Part shown: piece after piece, positions 38,471 through 50,200 of the stretch
Layout: every line of letters begins with the position of its first letter
How positions within the stretch are numbered: position 1 is the stretch's first letter
Source: Muricea muricata
Lineage: Eukaryota > Cnidaria > Anthozoa > Malacalcyonacea > Plexauridae
Direction of reading: 5' to 3'
Length of the DNA stretch: 64,000 bases
Assembly: GCA_963855995.1 (NCBI GenBank)
Contig: OY979718.1
Coordinates: 41,413,559 to 41,477,558, forward strand
Program-made: the position numbers and the translations under genes
Notes under the pieces: model-generated
What the model was told of the DNA's origin: nothing
The model's input: the letters and a program-made list of their open reading frames with translations, nothing else
The model's database searches: none

Positions 38471-39850
38471 TTAATTGTTGACAAGAATGTGACACCTGTT
38501 GCACAGCAACAACGCCGGATACCATTCCATCTGCGAACGAAAGTTGATAAGGAACTTAACCGATTATTGGAAGAAGATATCATTGAAAGAGTGCCAGATA
38601 CTGAAGCGACAGAATGGATCTTACCTGTCGTAATCGTCCCAAAAAAGGATGACAGTATTCGGTTATGCGTAGACATGAGGGCTGCAAACATCCGTCACCC
38701 AATACCAACTGTCCATGACATTTCGCTAAAATTAAACGGTGCCAATTTTTTTTCAAAACTAGACTTAATGCAAGCGTACCATCAACTTGAACTATCCCCA
38801 TCTAGCCGCCAAATCACAACCTTCATCACCCATTCTGGGCTCTACCGGTATAAGCGCTTAAACTACGGAACTAACTCATCAGCAGAACTTTTTTAGCACG
38901 CCTTACAGCAAATTCTGCATGACATTTCAGGTGTAAAAAACATTGCGGATGACATACTAGTATTTGGAGCAACATACCAAGCACACAATCAGGCACTAGA
39001 CGAATGCTTGAAACGCCTTGAAGATCATGGCTTGACCTTAAACTTTAAGAAATGTAGCTTTCTCCAACCCAGGTTAGATTTCTTTGGGTTGACATTTTCC
39101 AAAGACGGTGTACGTCCTGACCCAAAGAAGGTAGCAGCCCTTGCCAATATTGCCACACCAAAAACTACCAGTGAAGTTCGTAGTCTCTTGGGCATGGCAA
39201 ATTATAGTGCCCAATTTATTCCAGATTTTGCCACTATAACTGAACCATTGCGCCAGCTCACGCATAAAGCGGCCAAGTTTAGATGGGAAAGTGAACATGA
39301 AGATGCATACCAGAAAATCCTCCAGGCCCTAACCAGTAGTCCTGTGATAAATTATTTTGATACCAATAAAGAAACGGAACTCTCTGTCGATGCCAGCCCT
39401 GTGGGGGTGTCAGCCATCTTGGCCCAGCGCGATTCAAGCTCATCTACACCCAATGTTATAGCCTATGCTAGTCGTGCCCTCACCTCAACCGAAAGGAGGT
39501 ACTCCCAAACCGAAAAGGAGGCCTTAGCGATCGTTTGGGGCATAGAACATTTTCACCTATATATTCATGGAGCTCAATTCACGCTATATACTGACCACAA
39601 GGCGCTGGAAGTAATTTTTAGTAACCCCGTCTCTAGACCACCTGCCCGAATCGAACGTTGGCTGTTGCGTTTGCAACAGTACCAATTTCGTGTCAAGTAC
39701 AAGCAAGGAAGCCAAAACACAGCCGACTTCTTATCTCGACATCCTACACCGCGAACCAAACAACATACCAATATAGCAGATACATATGTCAATTTCACAG
39801 CTACCTCTGCTGTACCACCAGCATTACCATTGAGCGAGGTCGGGAAGCTA
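38471..39850 (+). pseudogene. Gypsy reverse transcriptase and RNase H
   Basis: RT motifs seen: IPFHLRTKVD, the substrate block VVIVPKKDD, CVDMRAAN, FSKLDLMQAYHQ, and catalytic I-A-D-D at 38942-38953 in place of Y-x-D-D. A TAG at 38894 interrupts the domain where the family normally has PF-like residues before the catalytic strand. RNase H follows with SVDASPVG and YASRALTSTERRY. The frame is lost near 39840. Confidence 0.85.
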
Positions 39851-41575
39851 CCAGTAATGATGAACTACTTTGTTTAGTGCGAGAAGCCATCCAGACGGGA
39901 CAGTGGTCAAACAACCAATTGAACCGATTCAAGCTAATTAAAGATGAACTAACTATTGATTATGACAATAATGTATTACTTCGGGGTACTCGGTGCCTCA
40001 CCAAGCGTGTCATAAAAATTGCCCACGAAGGGCACCAAGGACAAGCAAAAACTAAATCGTTGTTACGGGAACACGTTTGGTTCCCAGACATGGACAAAGC
40101 TGTCAAAGCAGAACTAGACCAGTGCCTTGCATGTCAGGCAACCGCTCAACCTAACCCCCCAGAACAATTACAATCATCACCACTACCTAGTTGTGTTTGG
40201 GATAAACTCAAGATCGACTTCTATGGACCATTGCCTTCAGGACAATACATTTTCGTCATAATGGATTGCTACTCAAGATTCCCTGAAGTAGAAATTTTAA
40301 CCTCAATATCTGCTAATAGTGTCATCCCGAGGCTTGACTCTGTCTTTGCCCGTCACGGAGTCCCCTCCCAAATCATATCTGATAACGGCCCACCTTTCCG
40401 CAGTCACGAGTTCAACAAGTATATGACAACGATGGGGATAAAACACACCACCTCAACTCCTCCTTGGCCACAAGGTAATTCCGAAGTAGAGGCCTTCATG
40501 AAACCTCTGGGAAAGGCCATTCGAACAGCAAATTTGGAAAGGCGACCATGGCACCAAAAGTTAGCAAAGTTGCTACTGGCATATACAGGGTGTCCCAAAA
40601 AAAACGGAACCCGCATAAATCAATTATGTATGCACTTAAAACGAAACCCGCATAAATTAATGTTGTATGCATTATGATTCACAAATTGACAGCTATAAAA
40701 GTTTTAAAAGCTGTGTGATACACGCTGATTTTGTCCTCGTTCGTCAAAACTTTTATAGGAAACATGATTACGTTTGTTGTTACTATTACTCAATTAATGT
40801 CGCTTTGTTTTTACTACACTTTTGAGTGAAAAATTAGCAATACGGATAGGTGTAAGACATTACTTTTAACTTGTTTTGCTTTGACATATGCTGCACAAAA
40901 ATATGAAATCCCAGAGGTACAGAAATGTCAAGTCATTACACTATTGTGAATGATAATTACATTACTGTGAATAATATTTTTAACGACTGCATAATTAATT
41001 TATGCGGGTTCCGTTTTTTTTGGGACACCCTGTAGATCAACACCCCATTCAACCACCAAGATTTCGCTGGCTCAGCTTTTGTACAATCGAGAAATACGCG
41101 GGAAATTACCATCACTACCTCGAAATAGCAATGTGATAGATAGACATAATGAAGCTAGACAAAATGATCAACAGCAAAAGAAACAAGCCATGACATACGC
41201 TCATATCCGACGTCGAACACGCCCGAGTAACATTAGCGTTGGCGACACCGTGCTGGTGAAAGAAAAGAAAGGAACAAATTTTCAACAATCTTTTCGCCGA
41301 TCCCTTACACAGCTGTCCGGGTTAAGGGATCCAAAATTGTTGCACGTAATGGCACCCATTATATTACACAGAATGTCACATTCTTCAAAAAGTTCAAGGG
41401 AAGAGAAGAAAGTGAAGAAGATGAAATCATTAGTGATCAAAATGAATCAATACGACTGTCACCGCAACAGCAGCAACCACAACAACCACAATTGGCTGAA
41501 CCAAGAAGATCTACACGCAATCGAGTGCAAACAAAACATTATGGACTTCCAGTAAACTCATCAGTAATTCGTTAA
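39840..41575 (+). pseudogene. Gypsy integrase, interrupted by a MITE
   Basis: The N-terminal H-x3-H...C-x2-C zinc domain is at about 40024-40140. The catalytic core has Asp in LKIDFYG, Asp in SDNGPPF and Glu in QGNSEVEAF. At 40586 a MITE splits the domain. Coding resumes at 41035 with the frame offset equal to the insert length, showing the insert came into an intact frame. A later frame change at about 41300 separates the C-terminal LTR-proximal region, which ends near 41575. Confidence 0.85.
40586..41032. mobile_element. Mariner/Tc1-like MITE inside the integrase
   Basis: 447 bp with terminal inverted repeats of about 43 bp and one mismatch: CAGGGTGTCCCAAAAAAAAC at the left and its complement GTTTTTTTTGGGACACCCTG at the right. 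TA flanks both ends (40584-40585 and 41033-41034), the target signature of Tc1/mariner elements. No transposase frame. The near-identical arms suggest a recent insertion, younger than the Gypsy copy. Confidence 0.9.
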
Positions 41576-41671
41576 AAGGGAACATTAAAGGACGATAATA
41601 TTTAAATAGATACATTTTTCAGTTAGGTTTAAATTATGTTTTGGGAGGACTGTCTGTAAAAAAAGGAGTGA

Positions 41672-41707
41672 TGTAGTGATGACGTCACCATGTATGCCCC
41701 CCCCCCC
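41672..41707 (+). repeat. Truncated 3' LTR of the Gypsy element
   Basis: TGTAGTGATGACGTCACC and ATGTATG match the 5' LTR start, then a C-run replaces the rest. A purine-rich AAAAAAAGGAGTGA (41657-41671) directly before it is the likely polypurine tract. The remaining 80 or so bases of the LTR are absent, so no target duplication can be tested. Confidence 0.7.
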
Positions 41708-41783
41708 AGAATTCCGGTCCAAAACCCCTGGACGTCTTTTGCTCTAAATTTATGTATAGTTTGTAATTTAAAATTATAAAGTT

Positions 41784-42320
41784 ATGGACAAAGTGTTAAA
41801 ATGCTTATGCAACGAAATTTCATCCCGACGTTTTTTGACCTCAGTGTAGAGATAACGTAAATAGGGTTGGTAACTTCTTTTACAGAAGTTCATTGTCTGG
41901 CTTCTTTTGTGAGAAATTTAGCTTTGAATAATATGCAAATATCATACTTATGACATCATAGTGCATAATGTATTTTAATACAACATAGATTTTTCAAACA
42001 ATTTAATTTTGTCGAACAAAATTCCAAAATTATAACTTACAAATTCTGATTTGCTGTATTTTAGTGCAACTTTTGGAAATTTATCATGGATACTGTAAGA
42101 GAAATTCCTACGGCACTAAAAACTCATTATGCACTGTGATGTCATAAGTATGATATTTGCATATTATTCAAAGCCAAATTTCTCCCTAAAGAAGCAAAAT
42201 GATGAACTTCTGTAAAAGAAGTTACCAACCCATTTTACGTTAACTTAACACTGATGGTATAAAACTTTGGGGTGAAATTTCGTTGCATAAACACTTTAAG
42301 TACCGTAACAAAGTAATGTC
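41784..42320. mobile_element. Foldback element, copy 2
   Basis: Arms of about 180-200 bp: from about 41784 (AGTGTTAAAATGCTTATGC, CTTCTTTTACAGAAGTTC, AATATGCAAATATCATACTT) and its complement ending at about 42320. Shares ACTTATGACATCA...GTGCATAATG with the element at 20604-21104. Non-coding. Confidence 0.7.
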
Positions 42321-42586
42321 TTTACCAAGCTAGTCACTTGTGGCGATGCATGGTACCTTCTGGTTGGGCTGTAATGGTGAAGCCGTCCCAGGAGGGAAAC
42401 TAGTAGAGGCATTTCTGCCCCGAAACTTCTGGACATCAAAGCGGGGGAAGTACACATCGGAAAATAAAAAAACAAGGTTATTTTGTGATTTTTTTGTTGA
42501 ATCTAAGCAATAGGAAAAAATATTATAATAGAGTTATTGAAAGTTAAAAATAATTAAGTTTCTCGAATTTCTTGCTGAATTATGCG

Positions 42587-42905
42587 AAGCAAAATTCGTG
42601 GCGAAAGAGTTCAACGGTTTTCGAACCAGACTGTCACAGTTCTGAATTAAGTTGTGTAACACTACACAACGAAGCGATCACTCGAATGCATAGCGATGGA
42701 AACTTAAATACTTCAACCAATTTTTGGCTTAATCAATTTCAAGCAAAATTCATAGTGAAAGAATTCAATGGTGTTCATACCCGAACGTCCCACATCGAAA
42801 CCAACTCGTGTACAACTATATACACCATGTCATCGTTTGAAGAATAATGGAATCTTATTTACTTTAACCAATTTTTGACTCAATTAATTTGAAGCAAAAT
42901 TTATG
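42587..42905 (+). repeat. Tandem repeat, unit about 152 bp, a little over 2 copies
   Basis: AAGCAAAATTC marks unit starts at 42587, 42741 and 42892. Between them GTTCAACGG/ATTCAATGG, a TCGAA or TCATACC word, and CTTTAACCAATTTTTG/CTTCAACCAATTTTTG recur. Copies are diverged by perhaps 25 percent. No conserved frame. Confidence 0.65.
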
Positions 42906-43101
42906 GCAAATGACTTTCCATGACTTTCAAAATGACTTAAATTCCATTGTATTTCAACTTAAACTGCATAATAGCAGATAATGTTGTTAAATTCTATTGT
43001 TTTTAAAGCTAATTTGCTTGATAGCGTGCAATTTTGTTAATGAGCACAACTCCCCATCGAAGACAGCATCGTTCCACAAATATTTAGGTAACAACGGGCA
43101 A

Positions 43102-43330
43102 TCAATTGAGATTGGTGACGTGTACTCGAACATAGCGACGACTCGTGGGTTCGGTGGAGGATAGAAGTTTTAGAGAGTCTTATTAAGGGAGCTGACGGAT
43201 TTGTACGTGCCACTAACATTCGGAAAAATAAACAGACCGATTGATAAAATATTCCCTCCAGAAATAACCGCCACTACGAAGGAGAATGAGCAACCTACAA
43301 ACGAAAGTGTTGATGTTCCTGAGACATCAA
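43102..43330 (+). pseudogene. BEL/Pao retrotransposon remnant (post-integrase domain)
   Basis: Reads IEIGDV, then VRWRIEVLESLIKGADGFVR and, after a frame change within an A-rich stretch at about 43225, NRPIDKIFPPEI. This order, GD-V...W+ -x- G/E-V...G-x-DG-x-x-R...RP-I-x-K-x-x-P, is typical of the domain at the end of BEL/Pao polyproteins. Only this scrap survives. Confidence 0.65.
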
Positions 43331-43418
43331 AGCGGCCTATATTACATTACACTGTAACACTATACCTACGTCACACTGTAACTCTAACCCTCTGTCACAC
43401 ATTAACCTGTCACTGTTT

Positions 43419-44190
43419 GTAAAGACCTTGGCCTCACTTTAGGTGCTTCTCCGGCATTTGACGACCATATCTCTTCGTTAACGTCGACCCCAACATCATG
43501 TCTGTGTCTTCGACACTTGTTTAACAAGGCCTCTTCGTTGGTGATGATAAATTACCTTCTATTTAGAAAACTTTACTATTGTTAAGCGGTTTGGTCAGGT
43601 ACCACCCAAAAGAATGTCAAAAAGTTACAACAAATTATCCAAATACAGAATTGTAACCGAAACAAGAAAGCACGATCACATTACACCAGCTTTGGATAAG
43701 CTGGGATGGTTTTTGGTTAATGACTTGTATCGCGATGCCATCATGATGTACAAAATAGTTAACGGTGTTGCTTTTGTCTATCTTAGTTCCAAGCTGGTAA
43801 ACCGTTCTCAAATTGATAATCATTTTACTAGACAAGCAAATGTTTTCAATATTTTACGAAGTAGAACATCTAAAGCTAAGCGATCCTTAAGTTAACACAT
43901 CAGTTGTTGTGAAATTCGCCAGTACTTTAGCTACGTATGCTCCATTTCACAGCAGTCCCCGCACATTTTGAGTTCAACTCGGGTATAAATCTCTCTAGGC
44001 CCAGACAAGATTCAATGTCACCACACATTAACAGCAATATATTGAAAATGCATGGAGTTGAACTTCGAACGCAGAAGAACGGGCTTTGGTACTTTGGAAC
44101 TCTCTGAAACTCTCTGGAAAATCATAGACACTGTGACAAACACACAGTCTTTTTGCCAAATAAGTCAAAGCCGTTTTGGAAACTAATCAA
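43419..44190 (+). pseudogene. LINE reverse transcriptase C-terminal remnant
   Basis: Fragments of the CR1/jockey RT C-terminus across shifted frames: KDLGLTLGASPAFDDHI at 43422, KLYYC followed by a stop at about 43576, then HDHITPALDKLGW and YRDAIMMYKIVNG at about 43670-43760. It parallels the intact region of the LINE at 16.2-19.2 kb but is more decayed and from a different copy. RT remnant extends weakly to about 44190. Confidence 0.7.
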
Positions 44191-44548
44191 AAATCGCACA
44201 TGCATACAAATGCCAAAACGCAACCTGACCTCCGATTTTCATCTCCGTCTCGTCTTCACGCCCCGACAGAGAAATACGATCGTATCATTGAAATCTTAAT
44301 TCCAGGCATCTTTCTCGTTGATTGGAACAACTAATTGGGCCGATAAGCGCATGCTAGAATATACGTATTATTTACAGAAATTTTTTTATATCACAATATA
44401 CAGTCACATCAATTATAGCGTGCATTTTATACGCAATAGCGTGTATTATAGCTGGTTGTAAAGGTTAGGTTGAGAAAATCTAGCTATTTGTCATGGTAGT
44501 GCTATTTAATATTGATTTTTGTTATAACATTGCTTCCTTCCCAGGCTA

Positions 44549-47500
44549 TTACATGATCAAGCATTTCTTTTTTTTAGGCTTGGCTGCAATTCGCAATACT
44601 TCATCAAATAGGTGTGTCAAATTCTCTCTTGTAAGAGAAGAACATTCTATATAGTTACATGCGCCAATTCGTTCCTTCGTTTCCAATGCTTGTTCTGTAG
44701 TGATGGGTCTCTGGTTACGTGATTTTAAAAATTCAAGAGCCTTTTCATCGTTTCTTAGATCGAGTTTTGTCCCCACCAGAATTATTGGTGTATTAGGAGC
44801 ATGCTCGCTCACTTCTGGGTACCACTAAAAGTAAACAAAAAACACAATCAAGAAGCAGGTTTTAGTGGCATCGAATCCATATGTATTATACAATAATATG
44901 GCGATCATCAAAAGAAAATACGATTCCTTTATCTAAAGAAATGAAAACAAATTTCTTCACCTTATGATATGATAGAGTAAATACAACATTCGAACCATAA
45001 TCAAGTAGTGTTGCACTGGTGAAAAACTCGCGTTATTGAGTATTTTTCAGCAGAAATGACTTTCACAACATATACAAAAAGCATAAAACTACACCTCTCA
45101 GTTGTCAGCTTTTTAGCTGATCTTGTAATGAAAAAGTAATAACGACCTAAAATACATTCATAAACGAGTAGAAATCTTAAAGCTGCGGCAATAAAAGCGT
45201 TCCTAAAGAATTGACCAGTTCATTTCCTCAAATTAAAAACTTACTCAAACGATTCACACCTTTCCGTTCATTGACCAATCAGAATGCTTAAAAGCAAGAT
45301 ATAAAATTTGATTGGCCAATAAATAGAAAGTTGTAACCTCTTTGTGGAACGTTTCCAAATCTTAGGGACGGATCAGAAGAATTACTCAACTTGATCAGGA
45401 AGTGAACTGATCAATTTTTTCGGAAACTTTAATTGCTGCGTCTGTGTAAATTTGTGACTAATGCCTATTCTTGAATCCACGAAGACCATATCAGTTTATT
45501 GTTTATGTCTTCATTGTGTTAATTTTCATTTACATTGTTTGCAAAAATTGCTTAATCAGGCTTGAATATAAATACCTTTGTCGTCACACTTTCAAGTGAA
45601 ACTGGCGTGACTATACAAAAGCATATAAAGAACACGTCCTGAAGAAGAAACGAGAGGAAATCGAGCGTGAAAGTAGAGAACAGAGCAAATTTTGGATTAA
45701 AAGTGCGCTCATTGCTCTCATATGAGAATTGTAAGCTCGAGTTGATAACGGGTTCACCAGGAACAAACGCAGGATTTTCTCTACGCGTGGACTCACGAAA
45801 ATCCGGTGGCAGTCTTGCTTCAGAACTAGATTGGCACTTTCCTCAGGAGCGGCTAGCAATCCTCCCCACCCCCTCATCCTCTCCCCAATCCTCATGCTAC
45901 GCTTCTGCAGTTTACTTGAGTGTACACACTAATTACTACAGTAATTTGGACTATTTTAGATTTGTCCTCTGGAAATTCCGATGTTGCATTTTTATACACC
46001 CTATATAGTTGCTGGTCCAGAGAGTTCAAAAACAGTCGATAGTGCAATGAAAATTCTATTTTGGGGATTTCCTAGCCGTATTTGTAGCTCAAAGACAAAG
46101 CAAAAAATTGAAGTCACAGAAACAGCAACTTACTTTCTGGGGATAACACGTGGGCCTAAGTCGGTCATAACCGTCTTGAGCTATGCAAGAAAATAAATTA
46201 TAAAATAAACGATAAATTAAATAGAAGATAACCGTCTGCTATATGCAGGGCGTAGGAGTTGGACGTGCACTACTGAACAACGGGGAAATGGCGAAATTTG
46301 GATTTGCTAGAACTTACTACAGGACGACACGATACTTACCACAGAACATTAATAAGTGGGGGGGGGGGGGAATTAAAAAAGTATATCTAAAGCTGTCTTT
46401 CTGGATGAAATCACTGCGCTTACCCGGTGTGTCCCAAAGTTCTAAACTGATAGGTGTCCCATCAACCAATCTGTTTTTCATACACACGTCTGCACTTTTA
46501 TTAAACATTGAAAATAAAATATATATGAGCTCTTTGAAACTGTACATTTTTTTAGACAATATAATTTAATTGTAGGGTCTACTTGTTTTGCAGTCTGTAC
46601 ATGTGTCAAAAACCCTACTACGGTGGTTTGGGAGAAGTTTTCCTGGATTCTTCCAATGGTTACAGGGAGTGCGGAATAAGAGAGTCTTGGCTGTTGTACA
46701 AAAGTATGCTTTCTAAACTTGAAGCAATTAAACAAAGGTTTTTTGTTGGATGTATCTTGTACCCAAAATAATTTTTGAGCAACCTCTCTTTAAATTAATG
46801 TAATGTCGCACGGATGATTTCAATTTTGAAGGCGTGGGAGTTTTTTACCCTGCTGTAGACGAAGTTTAAGATTTACACGATTCATTCCGATCACATATGA
46901 GCCAAGAGCAATGTTAGCAGATTACATGAATGGGTTTTTGCCGAATGCTCTCTCAAATTTTGTAGTACTCCGGGTCCACCAGTATACCAGTTACTTACAC
47001 ATAAGGGATATATTCTCCTGGAAATGTATCATTCGTATAAGTCATGACCAGAGATGTTTTGCCAACAGCTCTGTAACAAGTATAAACAGCAGTTAAATAG
47101 TTATTCACTTGTACTTAAGGTGGCCCCGCACACTTTTGAAAATTTAGATTTCCACCTGAAATTTTGGATATTAATATTGTCTAAAGGACAAAATATACGG
47201 TATAGTGATATGAAGCAGTAGGCAAGCAGTTGAAAAATTTCGAAAAAACGACCGTTAAGGCCCGCTTACACGATACGAAATGTTGCATGCGATTGTCATT
47301 CTAGCGTATGAAAACTACTGCTAGCGCCATTTTTTCTGTTCATCAGTTATAGGCAAAATTTAAAATATGACATCTTTGCACACGTTTACTCAATTTCATA
47401 TGCCAAAATCAGAATCGTATGTGACACGTCGCACCGTGTGAGCCAGCCTTCAATGTACCAAAAGTGATGTTTTATGATCATTACGACGGCTATCAAAGTA

Positions 47501-48922
47501 ATCTATCTTAAAAATAAGTTCCCCCTTCATTTATTTCATATAAGATTATTTTAAAATGAATTAAATCATTATTACAATGAAAAAATGTCGCGCTGAAGCA
47601 CGTACGCGCCAATATATGAAATATATTGGCGTAATATTTTATTTTTAGCTGGATAGATTTTTTGATGAATGATAAATCCTGTTTTCCACTCTCGTATTTC
47701 GCCGCCGCTGGCGAAAAATTTCGAATTCCCCACTAAGAAATTCGAGTAGTAGTTCTTTCTTGCAGACGATGAAATGTTAAACGTAGTTGAAATTTTTCAG
47801 CGACTGGAGCAGTAGAACAAGTTTCTTCAGCTTGGCGAATAATGTGAGAAAATTATTCGTTTGTAGAAATAATGATAAGTAGAAAACAGGCTTAATCCTT
47901 CTTTTTGGCTGAAAATTTAAAATATATTAATTATATGTCATTAAGATAATCCTATATAATAAAAATAGGAGCAAACTAACTTATATTTTCAAGTTAAATT
48001 ACTTTCAAGCTAGAATAACTATATAGCAGCCATATTAAAACCAAATTGTTGTGACATAACACTGTCAAAATTACCGGAATTTTGGAAAATAACAGAAATT
48101 TGTTGAAATGACACAGTGGCGGCTCCAGGGTAAGTCAAAATAAATTATAGCAGCTCAATTTTAAATTCAAAATAACTTTATAACAATGTCATAGGTTATG
48201 AATTTTAAAAGAATAAAATCTAACCAATGAAGTTGCTTTGAAGGTATTTTAAAGTGTAAATATATCCTAGAATGAGCTGTGGTAATTTATTGTTAATGAC
48301 ACTGTTATTACAAAATTTCCACTTCAACCGTGTCGTAGCGAAACGTAGCGTATTTCATTGTTTTGTAAACATATGCATTCAGCCAGAACATATTATGATA
48401 CAGCAATACGCTCTGTTTCGCTATGATACGATTGAAGTGAAAATCACGATTGCGCAAATAACGATTGCATAATTGACGTGACGTAAATCTAGGCCCAATT
48501 CATCCACTGATCCACGCGATTTAAGATGCCATCAGGCACTCAGATGGGTAAGTGTGTGATCATCAAGTTATAAAGTTCATAAACAATTTTAAAATACCAT
48601 TTCCCAAGCTATTTTCTGTTCTACTAAGCGATTGCAATGGTAGTTAAGACTTAAGTTCGTTAAACAATACTATACCAAGACTGTAGGATCGAATTACGCA
48701 CTTCCATTTGGCTTCAAGGAATAAGTAAAATAATTTGGCGGCCAAATTATCGGTTTAATCGGCAGAAGTTTATTTGTTTGACCGATGGTTACCACTTTCA
48801 TAATATGGTTTATAACGTACATGTTATGTTGCTAGATCTAGCTTGTAGATCACATTTTAAATTATACACTTGACTTACCCATCGCCAACAACTACGATTT
48901 TTATTGTTTGCCAGTTATACAT
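44549..48922 (-). CDS. Divergent Rac-like small GTPase, six exons; possible pseudogene
   Basis: Exons (minus strand): 48922-48879, 47070-46999, 46539-46424, 46180-46134, 45638-45576, 44824-44549; GT-AG and in phase, 205 residues. Rac features: QTIKIVVVGDGAVGKTS P-loop, FPGEYIP, YDRLRP, the DVFFICF strand, WYPEVSEHAPNTPIILVGTK with TKLD base recognition, ECSSLT, and a KKKKCLIM basic CAAX tail for prenylation. Oddities: Tyr replaces the switch-I Thr that binds magnesium and gamma-phosphate (Rac Thr35), and the DTAGQ motif reads D-T-P-A-Q, losing the DxxG glycine. Exon 3 with a canonical acceptor adds residues KELIYILFSM in the effector region; the position expected by homology (46506) has AT instead of AG. 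Either an atypical Rac that cannot switch normally, or a recently degenerating paralogue. No stop or frameshift is present. Confidence 0.8.
47257..47450. mobile_element. MITE-like inverted repeat in Rac-like gene intron 1
   Basis: About 195 bp. The left end is AAGGCCCGCTTACACGATAC; the right end in reverse is AAGGCTGGCTCACACGGTGC. Both continue with a GCATGCGATT/CATACGATT word. Non-coding. Confidence 0.55.
48321..48438. mobile_element. MITE-like inverted repeat in Rac-like gene intron 1
   Basis: About 118 bp, with arms of about 35 bp: ACTTCAACCGTGTCGTAGCG on the left and a diverged complement ending CGATTGAAGT on the right, also sharing AGCGAAAC and GCGTATT. Non-coding. Confidence 0.55.
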
Positions 48923-49575
48923 GACGATGATCTGCTAAACACGTCAAATTGTGATCGCTTGAGGTCTATTTACCATAAATAATTTACAGTTCAATGTTTG
49001 GTCGCTCAACTGACTATGTATGATGCAGAATGTTCTGTCTTAGCTTGTATATGAAACCCGAAGCTAAATACATCGTTTTGTTGCTTCCGCAATATTTTGA
49101 TGATGTATGCTGTAACACGCTGTTTCCGGCATGTGCTGCTCCAAGACGTCATACATTGTCGAAAACCCTCCAAGACATTCATGGTTGATTTTGTTTATGA
49201 GTTGATCAAAAAATCTGTGCTTTGTAAATAACTATTAAAACTTATTAGTTTGAAAATAGAGGAACGTATGATTACATAATACCGAATTACTATCGGATAT
49301 CAAATTTTGCCATGTTAATTTAAAAACTTTTCAGGCTTTCGGAACTTAAAATTATGACAATATAACACTAGAGCTAAACAAAAACTGAAAATATAAAACG
49401 TCCCAGCCTCACAAAATGCGAAAGAGTGGCTAATGGTTATTAATGTCTATGGTAGTTGATCACTGAGTAAAAATTTGTTTCGAATCGACTCGTTCACATT
49501 ATTTTATCCTTCAAAAAAAGAAAATCATGTTAAAATTCCAGCAAAAGTCGCCCGTGCAAACGGGTCTTTAATACA

Positions 49576-50200
49576 GGGTGTATCGACTGTGTGTGAAAAA
49601 ATGCGATCGAACCTTGATTTATCTAGCGTTTTTTTTATTTAGTCTACAGAAATCATTCTTTCACGGTCGGGCAAACTAGCTTTTTAGCTTTCGGGAATCG
49701 CCATTTTCAAATATATCATACAAATCCAATGAAAATAACTGTTCGCAATCGTCTAGTTCCGCCTCTTAGCATTGTTAAGGCAGTGAATATTAAGAAACAA
49801 TCGCATTAATCATTATCCTGTCATGACAAACAGCGTCGCTAATAAGATGTATCAGTATAACTTTTTTTCATGATAAAATCTGCTAATTCAACCGGGACTA
49901 AATTTTAACAGATTTTCAAAAAATTCCCAACGCGTATGGTAATATTTCGACCAGGAATTTTATCCCAGTAGTTTTTGCTCATTTTGCTTCACATTTTACA
50001 AAACCGTGACATACAAAAGCCTATAAAAGCTAGGTTTTTCAAACCGCGAAAGAAGTTATTTCTGTAAATAAATATTGAGCGCCATATAGACGGACGAATT
50101 ACCTTGTTTAAAAAAACGCTATAGTGAAAACTAGATTTATCCTTTGATGTAAAACTTACGTTTCCTGGATGGACACTTTCTTCCAGAAAGAGCGATGACG
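49576..50200. mobile_element. Degenerate inverted-repeat element (possible mariner-type MITE)
   Basis: The left end CAGGGTGTATCGA resembles the starts of the two TA-flanked MITEs here. Scattered complementary words (TAGCG plus T-run, TACAGAAAT, AAGAA...TTTCG, CTAGCTTT/AAAGCTAG) occur in reverse order at 50035-50130. Arms are badly decayed and the right end is uncertain. Confidence 0.35.

Larger units (their letters stand above)
36991..41707 (+). mobile_element. Gypsy (Mag-type) LTR retrotransposon, broken
   Basis: Order of parts: short 5' LTR, primer-binding site, gag with zinc knuckles, protease, reverse transcriptase, RNase H, integrase, a purine-rich stretch and the start of a 3' LTR. This is Gypsy/Metaviridae order (integrase last). 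Damage seen: in-frame stops at 38468 and 38894, a frame change at about 39840, a 447-bp MITE in the integrase, a frame change at about 41300, and loss of nearly all of the 3' LTR. The copy is inactive. Confidence 0.9.

Noticed and set aside
42587-42905. Possible CRISPR-like array
   Set aside because: The repeats are long (about 152 bp), diverged and contiguous without spacers, in a eukaryotic genome.
45611-46008. Frames of 94 and 113 codons within the Rac-like gene
   Set aside because: They cross exon-intron boundaries in the wrong frame or strand; the true exon there is 45638-45576.
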